64,000 nt of DNA, from the NCBI GenBank assembly GCA_002914845.1, contig JXTC01000517.1, positions 114,675 to 178,674 of the forward strand, read 5' to 3'. Numbering within the stretch: the first letter of the stretch is position 1; every line of letters starts with the position of its first letter. The DNA comes from Trema orientale. Lineage: Eukaryota > Streptophyta > Magnoliopsida > Rosales > Cannabaceae. The notes under the pieces were generated by a model that saw only the letters and a program-made list of their open reading frames with translations, was not told the origin of the DNA and made no database searches. Positions 34,740 to 47,190 of this stretch are shown here, one piece after another. Made by a program: the position numbers and the translations under genes.

Positions 34740-37700
34740 TGTTGATATCAATATCTATTAAACATTAACATTATACTAACAACAATCTTATTTAGCACTT
34801 AAAGCATATTAACCAAAAAAATATCAAGAATGGCATTATCTGAAGTATACGACTAATTGTCCTGACTGGCCATTATCTTCTGTCTAGTGCTTCAAAGCTA
34901 CGAAAATGAGAGAGCAAGATAAAAAGGGTAATAGAGTTCAATCCCCTTTGGTATTCACACCCCTCTACCGATTAACCTACACAAAGAGCCCTAAACCCCC
35001 TTTTGGTCGTTGACTAGATTTGAAGGGTAATGGTCTAGTGGGCCAAATTCCCACATTGAGGCAGTTAACATCCTTGGCCCAATGGGCTGGCTAAGGTATC
35101 CAAAAAGTTTGAGTCCATTGGCCTTAAGCATGTTAAGGTATATGGTTCATCCCATTATGGCCCATTAATTGTATCATGCATAACACTATTCAAAATAGTT
35201 ACCTACGATATGTTGTTGAGTGTGTTGCCAATAAATTATGATAGTCCACACATAAAAATTCTAACATTCTTCTACTTGGACAACATAATTATGTAATAGA
35301 AACTCACTCAACCCTAAGACATCTCTAAAGGAATCTCATTCAATTACATATGCCTAAAATCAATCATATACAATACCACATCGATAGGATATAAGCAATG
35401 CACATAATTAGGTGCTAGAGATTTATAAGACATATCGACAACCATAACATATAAGGAGACTAAAACAATATGCCTTTATTCAAAAAACTGTCACCCATCA
35501 AGGATAAGTATGTTGCATACAACATAATAAGATAGTGACAAGGATTAAATGATATGCATGTATTTTATCCAAAAAATATAAGTAATCCATACCGAAAAAT
35601 AACATGTCTATTATACATAGAAATGATGGTAAACTCCCACTAAGGAAAAGAAAACTAGGCTCCTAACAATTCCATTCGGGATACATGTTCTTGAAACACA
35701 AATATGGGTAAGCCTTTCATTAGTGAATCCACCAACAAGCTTATTGTAGGCGTATACTCAATAGTGATGAGGGATTCTGCAACTTTCTCTTTGATAAAAT
35801 AGAACTTGATATGTGTTTAGAGCATGTAGTGCTCTTAGTGTTCTTAGAGAAAGATACAGCTACATAATTGTCATAGTATAATTTCAGTGGCCTCGAAATA
35901 GAGTCAACTTCCAAAGCTGAAATGAAGTTTCGCAACCATATTGTATGATATGTTGCCTCATAACATGCCACATATTCTGCCTCTATAGTCAAGGAAGCTG
36001 TTAGTGTTTGTTTAATACTTTTCCAGGAAACAACTCATCCAGCCATCATGTAGATGTATCCAGAAGTGGATCTTTTGTCATCTATGCCGCTTGCATAATC
36101 GACATCATAAAATCCAATTGTCTCAAGACTATTGGTCACCGATAAGTCAACATATATCCTTGGTACCCTGAAGGTATCTTAAAACTTTCTTAGTCGCCTT
36201 CCAATGGCTAAGACCAGGATCACTCAAGTACCTACTAAGCACATCCATAATGAATGAAATATCAGGGCCTGTGCATACTTGAGCATACTGCAGGCTACCA
36301 ACAACAGACGCAAAAGGGATTGATTTCATTTATCCTCTTTCATAATCATTCTGAGGGTATTGAGCCTTTGAGAATTTGTCATCATTCACAATAGGTGTTT
36401 TCCGAGGAGAATAAAATTGCATATTGAACCTTTTTAAAACTCAATCAATGTAGGTTCTTTGAGATAATCGAAGAATACAATTGTTCCTATCACGAAAAAT
36501 CTGAATGCTCAGAACATACGATGCTTCCGCAAGATCCTTCATATCAAAGTGATTGGACAATAATTGTTTCGTCTCACATAGTAAGTCAGTATCATTAGAT
36601 ATAAGCAGAATGTCATCAATATATAAGACAAGAAAAATATAACTGTTCCCATTGACCTTCATGTATATGCACTGATCAATCACATTCTCCTTGAAATTAT
36701 TAGCAGTGACAATTTCATCAAATTTAAGATACCACTATCTTGATGCTTGTTTCAATTCATAAATAGATTTTTTTAGCTTACACATCATATGTTCTTTACC
36801 AGTCACCTAAAGCCTATAGGTTGAACCATATAAATATTTTCATTCAAATCACCATTCAAGAAAATAGATCTCACATTCATTTGATGAAGCTCTAGGTGAA
36901 AATGAGTTACAATGGCCATTATGATTCGAAAAAAGTCTTTAGTAGAAACTGGTGAGAAGGTTTCTTTGTAATCAATACCTTTTCTTTGGCTAAAACTTTA
37001 GCCACTAGCCTCACTTTGTACCTTTCCACTTGACCTTTGGAGTCCCGCTTAGTTTTAAATACCAACTTGCATCTAATTGGTCTACAACTATTTGGTAATT
37101 CAACTAAGTCTTATACTCTATTTTGAGACATGGAGTCTATCTCATCCCTCATGGTATCCATCCAAAACATGGATTGAGAACTAGAATAAGCTTTTCGGTA
37201 TGTCACTGGATCTAGAGTATTACCAACATCAAATTCATGTTCTTGCAAATAAACAATGTAGTCATCAGGGATTGCAGGTCTACGAACTCTTTGTGATCTT
37301 CTCAAAATATCTTTATCACTAGTATCTAGAATGTCTTCAACTGCTTGATCACCAGGTTCAGTATGAGCGTCTATTGGTTTCTGACCATCAGTAGGACCAA
37401 AGATTTGGGCGAAAGCAACAGGTACAGGGACAAAAACAAGTTCTTCCCTGAATACATTTTCTCTTGATTCCCTACTTGTGCCAGTATCATCTTCAAAATA
37501 GACAACTCTATCTGATTCAATGACTAGTGGTGTGAGATAGGCAGTAAAATCTAGAACCTCTTGACCCTGTTCAATAATAACGAAAAAAACCACTAATAGT
37601 CTTGAGATCAAGTTTCTTAGATTCTAAATTATAGGGTCTCACCTCTGCTTCATATTACCAAATATGAAAATGATGCAAACTAGGCCTTTTATTTGACCAC

Positions 37701-40700
37701 AATTCATAAGGTGTCTTTGGGACAGATTTGCTTAGTACCTGATTCATGATATAAGCTGAAGTCTTTAAGGCCCCACCCCATAAGAATTCTGGCAATGGAG
37801 AATGGATCAACATACATCGCACTATATCAATGAGTGTGCGATTTCTTCTCTCAGTAATCCCATTCTGTTGGGGACTTCCAGGCATTGTGTATGCAGCATT
37901 AATACCACACTCTTGTAAGTATCTTGTAAAAAGCCCAGGGTTATGTCCAGTGTCACCATGTCTACCATAATACTTATCACCTCTATGAAAATTGACTATC
38001 TTAATTTTCTTCTCCTTTTGAAGCTCCACTCTAGCTTTAAAGACTTTAAAAACTACCAATGAGTCAGACGATGGAGATCGAGATAGAGGTTCTGGTCAAA
38101 CAATTCAAGATCCTTTGCGAAGAATTGGCAATCCAATGACTAGGGTAAGGACAAAGAGGATGAAAAAAGCTTTGTAAGGCTTAATCATGGAAGCGCACAA
38201 CAAAGAGGCTGTTCTAAAAGATTCTAAGACTAATCTAGAAGTTTCCAAAGCTTCACCAAGGACAGTCACTTATCTTTATGTACAAGGCATCGATCTAGAG
38301 GTCCAATTTGCATGTTAATGTGCTCATAGGATTAATTAGGTTTTCTTATATTTTAGGCCCATGTTTTAGTTGTTTTATTTAATGTTTTTTTTATTAGTTA
38401 GGGTTTCCTATTCAGATTGCAATTCAAGCCTATAAAAAGATTACAAAACGTATAAGCAGGCAGATTATCAATAAAACAATTTCTTTGGTGAGTTTTACTT
38501 TGCCTTCTTGTATTCTTGGCTGAATACAAATTTTAACTTATCAAGGAAGTGATCAACCTTTGTGGCATCTCAAGATTAGGGTTTTAATCTGATTAAAAAT
38601 AATTTGTTTCCTAAAGATTCGGAGTACGTCTAATCCATTGCTTCAAGGGTTCCTAGGGCTTGTCGCCTAGTGGGTTCTTATCATCAAACTTCTCACAAGT
38701 CAATTCAATATGACCATAGCGGGAAAAGTCATTAAAAAAGGTGATAAAGTACCTGTAACCTCCCATAGCTGGAGGTGTGAATAGCTCACAAATATAAGTA
38801 TAGATCTTTTTCAATACGTCGATACACTTGTCAGTTTTACTCTTTCTAACTTTGGCAGTAAACTTTCCTTTTATACAATCAACACATGTATCAAAATTTA
38901 TAAAATCAAGATCCTGAAATATACCATTCTTTACCATTCTTTCCATTCTTTGTCTAGAACTGTGACCCAATCGATTATACCATAACATGGAAGATTTCTC
39001 ATCAGATCTCAATCATTTGGTACCAACAACAATGTTAAGAGAAAAGGAAGCAATGGGAAAATCATTCACATAAAGTTCCATTTCCCAATAAAAGAGAGTC
39101 ACGGTATAAATTAACTTTTACATTACCAAAAAGAAAGCCAAAACTGGACCTATCCAAAATAGATACAGAAATCAAATTCTTCCTAATCAAGGGTATGCAA
39201 GCGACTTCATGCAATTTCAAAAAAGTCTAGTAATTAGTTGTAGTCTAACCGTCCCTAGAAAAATGACTTCGACCTTGGTGCCATCTCCCATGTATACATA
39301 CTACTCCAAACTAGTTGGATTCCTTCTGCTTGTCACTGCCTTTCATTGCTAAGGAAGCCTTAAGCTTGCGGCAATATGCTTTCTTTTGCCCAAACTTGTG
39401 ACAGTAGTTGCAAGTTCCCTTAAATTTCTCCACCTTAGTTCCATCAGAAGGTGTACTAGCCTTTACAACCGTGCCAAATTTTTTGAATTGTGGTTTCCCA
39501 GTGTCTTTTTTGAAGAAACTCTTCCTTTTCTAATTAGACCCAACTTTGGTAGTCATCAAGGAGACAGAATGTGCTTTTCTTGCCTTTATGTCATCTTCCT
39601 CTTTGGTAAGGATAACAATCATCTCACTTACACTCCATTCTTTCTCTTGAGCATTGTAGCTTGACCTAATCGAGTTAATTGAGAAGGAAAAAAAATCTCA
39701 TCGTATGCCATACTAGAAAATCATCACCAAGATTTATGCCCATTCCCTTCAACTTCTGAAAGAAAGATTCAAGAGTCATAACTTAGTTTCTAATGCCACT
39801 AACTCCATCATAGTAAGTGATGTGACGCAAATTCAAGTAGTATTCCTTTTTAGACTTCGCAAATTTCAAATATTTCTTTGCAATTTCTACAAAAAGCTCT
39901 TTAGCAGTTTTAGTCTCAGGAATAATATCACGAATCGATTCTTCCATGTGGTACCTTATGATCATCAAACAACAGCGACTCGAGTGTTGCCATTCATTGT
40001 AAAACTTCTTGGCACTATCAAAAGATGAATCATCAGGTTTTGGAGGCTCTTCAACTGTCAAGGCAAAGTCCTTTTTTATGATAGCCAAATTCATTTTGAG
40101 AGATGCAAGCCATTGCTTGTAATTAATCCCATTTAGCATCAAAATGGCAGAAAGTCTAGGATTGCTCAAAGTTGAAGCAAACAAGAAGAGAGTAACCATC
40201 ATTATGCATGTTAAAAACATGATCATACAATTTATGCTCTTTCCTCAGTTATTCTAATGATCCAAAACAATTATGTGATCATTATGTGCTAAAGTCCCTT
40301 TGAGCAAGGACTCATTCACAAGTAAGGGCAATTCACAAATATTTAATATCACAGCCAGATGCATTAATTTCCTATCGATAAGATAGAATGAATTTTGCAG
40401 TTCATGATACTAGATTTAGCCCCTCCACCATTCTAAGTATCCTACCAAATAATTAAATCATCGACATGATAGTTTAATTTTCCGTATAGACCTTAGTAAT
40501 TCTTGATGTTCTCAAAAGTGGAGAAATAATAACGATGACAAAACATCCAACAAAATTAAAACGCTCAAAATTACGACTTGTCAGTTTATATACATTCATC
40601 ATTGTTAATCCACAATTTAATATTATGCCATAATTAAATTGTAAGAGAGAAAAAGATCAAAAAAATGACATAAATATCTCAGAAAATCGTGTTTAGTCAC

Positions 40701-41954
40701 AAAAATATGTTAAAAATGAAAATTGGAGTAAAATGTTAAAATTTGGGCCAAAATCGGCGCTATACGCATCCCCACGTGCCCTAAATTTATTTTATTTTGT
40801 TTTGTGTTAGTTTTTTTATAATAACAAAAACGACAGGTCATTTCGCTGAAATGACGAAACGACATGTAGTTTTTTCTCAGGAAGAAAAACAACGTGTCGT
40901 TTAAGAAAAATGACAAACGACAGTTTAAGCAAAAAACAAGTCTTTTTTCATGACAGGTGAAAAATGACATCAGTTTTTGTCGTCCTTATCACCCGTTTCT
41001 GCAATTGGGTCAATCCGGATCCGCACGATCTAACCTACTGGAAAACTAGTATCCGGTGCTTTGTTTTGGACAATCTTGGTGGGGTTTTGTTCTAAATTTC
41101 ATTTTCTATGGTTTTATGACATTTATATGGCAAAATAAAACTCCAAACAAGTGCAAACAAATCGACACATATTCGGCCATTTTCAAGGTTTCAATGTTTG
41201 AAAAATTTCAATAAATCAGGCCAAAACAAATATAAACTCTACATACATAGTCTTCACATCATATATTAGCCATAAAAAGTTAAAATATTGATTGTTGTCC
41301 CCAGAATTGTTTTTGGAAAGAAACAGGTATATATACACAAAAAACATCCGAAAAAAATCCAAAAATTCTAAACAACAACCAACAAAATAGCGTTAAGTTA
41401 ACATAAAGCTTAAATAGGTTAGCTCTGGTGCCAATTATTGATATCAATATCTATTAAAAATTAACATTATATTAATAACAATCCCATTTAGCACTTAAAG
41501 CATATTAACCCAAAAAAATCAAGAATGGCATTACCTGAAGTGTACGACTGATTATCTTGACCAGCCATTGTCTTCTGTCCGGTGCTCCAAAGCTGCGAAA
41601 ATGAGAGAGCAAGATAAGAACGTAATGGAGTTCAATCCCTTTTGGTATTCACACTACTCCTTTGCTGATTAACCTATACAAGGAGCCCTAAACCCCTTTT
41701 TGGTCATTGACTAGGTAATGGGCTAGTGGGCCAAATTCATACATTAAGGCAGTTAACATCTTTGGTCCAATGAGCTGGCCAAGGTATCCAAAAAGTTTGA
41801 GCCCATGGGCCTCAAGTATGTTAAGGTATGTAGTCTATCCCATTATGGCCCATTAATTGTATTATGCAAAATGCTATTCAAAATAGTGGCTTATGACATA
41901 TTGTTGAGTGTGTTGTCAATAATTTATGTTAGTCCACACATAAAAGTTCCAACA
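34740..41954 (-). mobile_element. Ty1/copia retrotransposon, old, broken
   Basis: LTRs at 34740-35266 and 41436-41954 (T..TTGATATCAATATC to CCAACA or CTAACA) differ at roughly 10-13% of sites, so the element is old. Flanks GAAAT (34735-34739) and AAAAT (41955-41959) are a 4/5 target duplication; removing the element makes the LINE RNase H sequence continuous. A primer site (TTGGCACCAGAGC on the minus strand) adjoins the right LTR. Coding parts in minus-strand order: gag (40226-39783, LNGINYKQWLASLKMNLAI), a zinc-knuckle area (about 39420-39290), integrase (39012-38653 LWYNRLGHSS, C-rich; 38059-37655 [17 protein letters not shown]), reverse transcriptase (36683-36441 YIDDILLISND) and RNase H (36329-35741 TIEAEYVACYEA). 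It has about ten breaks. A gypsy fragment interrupts the integrase. Confidence 0.92.
38067..38680 (+). mobile_element. Ty3/gypsy 3' fragment inside the copia integrase
   Basis: Opposite in orientation to its host. It starts with the end of a gypsy polyprotein (TRVRTKRMKKAL, HNKEAVLKDSKTNLEVSK, YVQGIDLEVQF; 38130-38305), followed by a probable LTR from about 38313 with a TATA-like CCTATAAAAAG near 38430. Only a 3-bp TCA microhomology is seen at the edges, not a 5-bp duplication, so it probably arrived by repair or recombination rather than normal integration. Relic only. Confidence 0.7.
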
Positions 41955-42344
41955 AAAATTGCTACAAGAGAATCACTTTCTACTTCATCTATCACCAAGA
42001 CAAGCAAAAATGCATGAGTCAGATCTTCCCTTAACGCCAATAGTTCAGCTCGAAGCATAGGAGTTACCTGATGATGCATAACAGCCAAAAAAGATACAAT
42101 AACTCCTGCAGAATTGCAGATGACAACATCCAAACCTGATCGAGTTAAATCTTGGGCAACTATTGAATCAGTGTTGAGTTTGAGGGACCCAACAGATGGC
42201 GGCACCTATTGATTGTCAGTCACTGAATCAGATTTAGATGAAGGGGCAGTAGCCAACGAAACTTGAGCAATCTGTTAGAAACTGGAGAGGGAACGCAAAG
42301 TCTAAAATGCCCGATGAAGTCGTACGGATATTTTGAAAAATAAA

Positions 42345-42817
42345 ATCTAATTGGTCTGTGTTTGACTTTATTACTAATCTCCATTGGAATCTAGATTTTT
42401 TGAATCAAATTTTCCTCCTTATTGATGTTGATGTTATTACTAGTGTTCCTTTCAGTTGGTTAGGTAGAGAAGGTAGACTTGTTTGGCATTATGATAGTTC
42501 TAGTGTATATTCTATTAAGTCAAGATATAAGTTAGCTTTAATCGCCCTACTACTGAATGTTCTTCTGACTGTTATATGGAGTGACCTTGGTGGTCTAGAT
42601 TGTTGGAAATTGAATATTCCAAATAAGGTTAATGTGAGGCTATGGTGATCTTTTCAGGATCATCTGCCAACTAGAGTGAATTTGGTAAAGCGCCCTATTG
42701 CATGCCTGACCAGATGTCCTTCGTGTGGTATTGAAAATAAAACGACACTCCATGTTCCGTGGTCTTGTGCATTCATTGAATCTATTTGGCAGTTGAGTTC
42801 CGTGTGGAGTTCTTTGT
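42345..42817 (+). pseudogene. Inverted LINE zf-RVT segment
   Basis: Reads FLNQIFLLIDVDVITSVPFS, GRLVWHYDSSSVYSIKSRYK, WKLNIPNKVNV and then RCPSCGIENKTTLHVPWSCA, with the C..C..H..C spacing of the zinc-binding region that follows the reverse transcriptase in plant L1-type LINE ORF2. One in-frame stop (TGA at 42646-42648, after NVRLW) lies where relatives read Arg-Ser. It is the inverted half of the twin-primed LINE and continues at 50009 after LTR element B. Confidence 0.85.
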
Positions 42818-42904
42818 AATGGACAATAGTACTTTATCACGTTCATAGACGATTATTCTCGCTATGAGTATATATACTTAATTTATGAGAAGTCGATTTA
42901 ATGG
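42818..42904 (+). repeat. Copia integrase filler fragment
   Basis: About 85 bp reading YFITFIDDYSRYEYIYLIYE, a well-known stretch of the copia integrase core. It sits between two parts of the inverted LINE segment. No LTR or target duplication accompanies it, so it looks like captured filler DNA. Confidence 0.7.
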
Positions 42905-43264
42905 GGTATTGGTATGTCCTCAATTAATATAAGTAAGTCCTTCCTATGACTACCCTAAAACACTAGCATAGCAGTAAGAAAAAGTCGATCCATAGAGAAC
43001 CGTATTAACAATTTCAATTCTAATTACTCTGAGTAAATTAAAACTTAAAAGGGGATTTGAATTTTTTTTTGAGGCAAAAAGCCCGCTTTCAATTTATTCA
43101 ACCATATCAGAAATGACAGAAGAAGAAATAAACGAAGGAATACAGTCAAGCCAGTAAAAATCACTGGTACTAGAAAGAGCAAACTTAGCTAGCAAATAGG
43201 CCACTAAATTCCCAGCACGAGGAATAAAGTAACAAGTACCACAACTAGCATCAACCAACAAGGT

Positions 43265-44653
43265 TTAAATATCCTGGACTAAAAGAGCATTATCAACTAA
43301 CATGGCACTTTCACTAAGACTCTGTACTACTCTCAAAGCATCACACTCGACCATATTTACCTTAATATTAGAGCGAGCAGCAAACAATAAGCCCTCCCGA
43401 ATAGCTAACAGCTCACTATTCTCCACTGAAAGACTACCTCGGAATTGTGTTGTGAAATAGGCCAAAACACAACCAGAGCTATCTTGCAAAACACCACCAA
43501 GACCAACCAACCCTTCTCCCAACCGAACAGAGGCATCCGTGTTTAGTTTAACCTGACCCAGACTCAGAGGCGCCCATTTTCGTGAAATAGATGCAGAGTG
43601 CAACGTCAGACTTGGCGCTAAAACTTGCTGGAACTCAGAGAGAACTTGGAGAGCTGAATCAAGAATAAGAGAAGGATCCCTGTTTGCTTCACCATGTACA
43701 ACTCTATTCCATTCAAACCAAATGCTCCAAAGAATAATAGTAAAATGTTCAAAGCTATCTTTGTCAAGGTTCCAAAAGACAACCATTAGCGAGTCACGAG
43801 CAGACAAACCGAAAGTGGGTTTAAGGAGTTCCCAAAAGTTCACTAGCTTCCACACCTTCTTGCTTGCTACACAATGAAACAAAGCATGTGAAAGATCCTC
43901 CTTCACTAACGAACACTGGGCACAGCTTGGATTGATAGCAATATTCCTTCGAATAAGATTATCACAGCTTGGAAGAGCATGATGAAACACTCTCCAAATG
44001 AAAATACGAACCTTTGGAGGAATATGCATTTTCCATAAGAATTTCCACCATTTGAACATAGTAGAGGAACACGACCCCAACTGTGAAATATGATCATTCA
44101 AAAGGAGATGATATCCACTCTTGACGGAGTATGATCCTTTAACATCATAATGCCAAATAATGCGATCAGTTTGACAAGTGAGACTCAACGGAATGGATTG
44201 AATTAATTCTCTATCCATGAAGAGAAAAATCTGATCTATCTTAGCAACATCCCAGAAGCCAGGCAATGAAATTAAGTCTTGTACACGATCAACATTCGAA
44301 TTCCGCCCAGAAATAGGTCTGGAAATGGCAGGATGAGGGAGCCAAAGATCATCAAAGACTCTAACGGAGGAATCCGACCCAATTCGCCAACGAACTCTCT
44401 TATTGATCACCTCCTGACGCCACAAAATACTCTTCCAGAGATAAGATGAACCACGCTTATCATGGGCAGAAAGAAAAGAGTCATTTGGAAAGTATTTATC
44501 TTTAAGAATCCTTGCTGCTAGAGATGAAGGATCATTAAGAAGCCGCCAAGCTTGCTTGGCCACCAGCGCTTGATTAAACAAATGGAGATCCTGAAAACCT
44601 AAGCCACTTAGATATTTAGGAATGCAAACTTGACTCCAGCGAACCCAAGCCAC
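43265..44653 (-). CDS. LINE ORF2 C-terminus: zf-RVT and RNase H, open 462 aa
   Basis: The longest open frame in the window that belongs to a transposon. Residues about 1-60 (GLGFQDLHLFNQALVAKQAWRLL) are the end of the RT-linked domain. Residues about 190-280 form the zinc-binding zf-RVT (WKFLWKMHIPPKVRIFIWRV, CAQCSLVKEDLSHALFHC). Residues about 365-462 form RNase H (VKLNTDASV, GGVLQDSSGCVLAYF, ENSELLAIREGLLFA, VECDALRVVQSL). The RNase H active-site acids D, E and D are visible in those blocks. It has no start signal of its own; it is the 3' remainder of a broken ORF2. Confidence 0.9.
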   Translation of the reverse strand: MAWVRWSQVCIPKYLSGLGFQDLHLFNQALVAKQAWRLLNDPSSLAARILKDKYFPNDSFLSAHDKRGSSYLWKSILWRQEVINKRVRWRIGSDSSVRVFDDLWLPHPAISRPISGRNSNVDRVQDLISLPGFWDVAKIDQIFLFMDRELIQSIPLSLTCQTDRIIWHYDVKGSYSVKSGYHLLLNDHISQLGSCSSTMFKWWKFLWKMHIPPKVRIFIWRVFHHALPSCDNLIRRNIAINPSCAQCSLVKEDLSHALFHCVASKKVWKLVNFWELLKPTFGLSARDSLMVVFWNLDKDSFEHFTIILWSIWFEWNRVVHGEANRDPSLILDSALQVLSEFQQVLAPSLTLHSASISRKWAPLSLGQVKLNTDASVRLGEGLVGLGGVLQDSSGCVLAYFTTQFRGSLSVENSELLAIREGLLFAARSNIKVNMVECDALRVVQSLSESAMLVDNALLVQDI

Positions 44654-44764
44654 TTTCTTTTCCCCATGAGAACTGCCCCACTAAAATCTCAAAACAATAG
44701 ACCGCAATTCATTACAAAGAGCAATTGGTACCTTAAAAGTACTCATCAGATACCTTGGAATTGC

Positions 44765-46026
44765 TTATAGTACCACCTTCATAAGAATCTGTCTCCCACC
44801 CACAGAAAAGAGTCCCCTCTTCCAACTTTGAACCCGTTTCGAAACCTTATCCTTAATAGAGGTAAACGTTTGTCTTTTATTCCTTCCTACCACTGAAGGG
44901 AGACCTAAATAAGAATCATGAGAATTAACACTAGAAAGCCCAAAATATCTCTGAAGATCCAACCGGGTGTCCTCGTCAACATTGGGACTAAAAGTAATGG
45001 CCGACTTCTCAAGATTAATTTTTTGTCCCGAGGTTTATTCATAGCAAGAAAGAATATTCAATAAAACAGAACAATCATTACGACAAGCTTGCGAAAAAAC
45101 AATCGAGTCCTCAGCGAAAAATAAATGGCTCACTTTTGGACCCGATCGAGAGCATTTCATACCCAATAATTTAGACTCCGTTTCAGCATGACGAATCAAA
45201 GAAGACAAAGCCTCAGCACATAAGAGAAACAGATATGGTGATAACGAATAGCCCTGCCAAAGACCCCTTGAAGGAACCACATGACCTCTCACCCTACCAT
45301 TGATACAAAAAGAAAACCCTGCTGTTGAAATATAGTTATGCACCAAGGAAATCCAGCTCTGTGGAAACTCCATCTTTTCTATGACCTTTCCAACGAAACT
45401 CCATTCCACCCTATCATAAGTCTTACTCATATTAAGCTTTAATGCCATAAAACCCTTCTTTCCATTACTTTTTTTGGACAATGAGTGTAGTAATTCAAAT
45501 ACAGCTACAACATTATCATTAATCAAACGTCCAGGAACAAAAGTGCTTTGATTGACTGAGATAAGGCTAGATACTTCAGCCTATTTGCAATTGTCTTCGT
45601 AATGAGTTTATAAACTACATTACAAAGACTAATAGGCCTATACTCCACCACACACTCCGGGTAGATCTTTTCAGGAATCAAAACAATATTTGTCTGATTG
45701 ATAGCTTTGACTGACTCACCATTGTTAAGGACACCAAGACAAGCATTTGTAATTTCTGGACCCACCACTTCCCATTACTTCTGGAAAAATAACACATGAA
45801 ACCCATCCAGACTAGGAGCTTTATTTGGACCCATAGTGAAAAAAGCTTTAGTAACTTCTACAGCTGAGAAAGGGCGAGAGATAATATCCAATTCTTCTGA
45901 AGAAAGGCGAGTAGTAATAAATTCAGACGCCTTCTCAAGACACTCTCCAGTAGGGTTGGAACTTTGAAAAATTGTTCTAAAATAATCCTCCAAAATATGA
46001 ATTAAATCCCCTTCATTTTCACACAA
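44765..46026 (-). pseudogene. LINE ORF2, reverse transcriptase region
   Basis: Fragments in order: GPNKAPSLDGFHVLFFQK (46026-45775), EYRPISLCNVVYKLITKTIA (45768-45523), then 45526-45035 with ALKLNMSKTYDRVEW and HLFFAEDSIVFSQA, and DSYLGLPSVVGRNKRQTF (44962-44765). Motif A reads LNMSKTYD where the catalytic Asp is expected after L, and motif C reads FAED instead of FADD. The polymerase would be dead even apart from the frame breaks. Confidence 0.88.
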
Positions 46027-46227
46027 AACCCCATGGTTATTACAAAGATAATGAATCGCATTTCTTCGCTTTCTACCAGAAGCCTTTGCATGAAAATATT
46101 TAGTATTCCGATCACCCGAGTCTAACCAATCTACACAAGATCATTATTTCCAGTACTGCTCTTCTCTATAAAGTAAAACGCCAATCTCTTTCTCCAGACT
46201 TTGGATTTTATTCATCACACCAACCTC

Positions 46228-47190
46228 CTAAGAGTGGTCATAAAGAGTAGCAAGTTGTTTCTGTTTTGTCGACAATAATCTCTGCCAATACCCAAAACAT
46301 TTCGTGCTGCAAGTCCTCAAAGCCTCACCACAATGTTGTAAATAAGTTGAGATCCCAGACAAACTCTCTTGCCAGCTATATTTAACAATCTCCCCAAAAT
46401 CATCCTCTTTAACCCAGAATGGCTCAAGATGGAAAGGCCTCTTATCCCAATTCTGACTAGACCCTAACTTTTCAGCTAGAGATAACACCAAAGGTTTATG
46501 ATCTGATACAAAAAAATCCATATGGTGCACACATGCATTGGGAAATAACAGACGCCAATCATTTTGTACAAACGAAGCACTCCAGACGTTCTTGAACATT
46601 TGACAAACTATCTCTCCTATTGTTCCAAGTAAGCATGGGACCAATGAAAACCAAATCAGAAAGATTACAATTCGTAAGAGCACATTGAAAGTTAACCAAC
46701 CTAGAAACACATTTTTCAGGACCCCCGACTTTCTTAGAGGGGGAAAAAATTTCATTAAAATCCCCTCCACAAACCTAGGGAAGGGAAAACAAACCTTTCA
46801 AATGCCTTCACAACTCCCAAGAAAATTTCCGCATCAAATACTGAGAATTACCATAGAAGCCAGTAAATCTCCATTGAAATTTCTCTTCTAGAACAATGGT
46901 CACATCAATATGCCCCCGAGAGTACGAATGAACTGTAACACGTCTCAATCATCTTTCCAAAGAAGAAGGAGGCCACCACTACATCCTATGCAATCCATAA
47001 CAAAACAATTCGGAAAACCCAAACTATATCTCACACCCATTGCTCAAGAGCCAAAAAGTTTAGTTTCGGATAAAAAAACTAAACCTGGGGAGATTTTTCG
47101 TACAACAGTACATAAAGCAGTTAATGTTTCAGGGTTCCCCAAATCTTGAACATTCCAACATAGACAACTCATAACTCCTGGTGGGGCTAC
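46228..47190 (-). pseudogene. LINE ORF2, APE-type endonuclease region
   Basis: Starts CLCWNVQDLGNPETLTALC, then GLVFLSETKLFGS (catalytic Glu of SETK retained), with frame changes around 46800-46900. The open part 46770-46228 includes SDHKPLVLSLAEKLG (the SDH motif) and the following basic linker. It would nick target DNA in a working element. It overlaps the end of ORF1. Confidence 0.8.
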
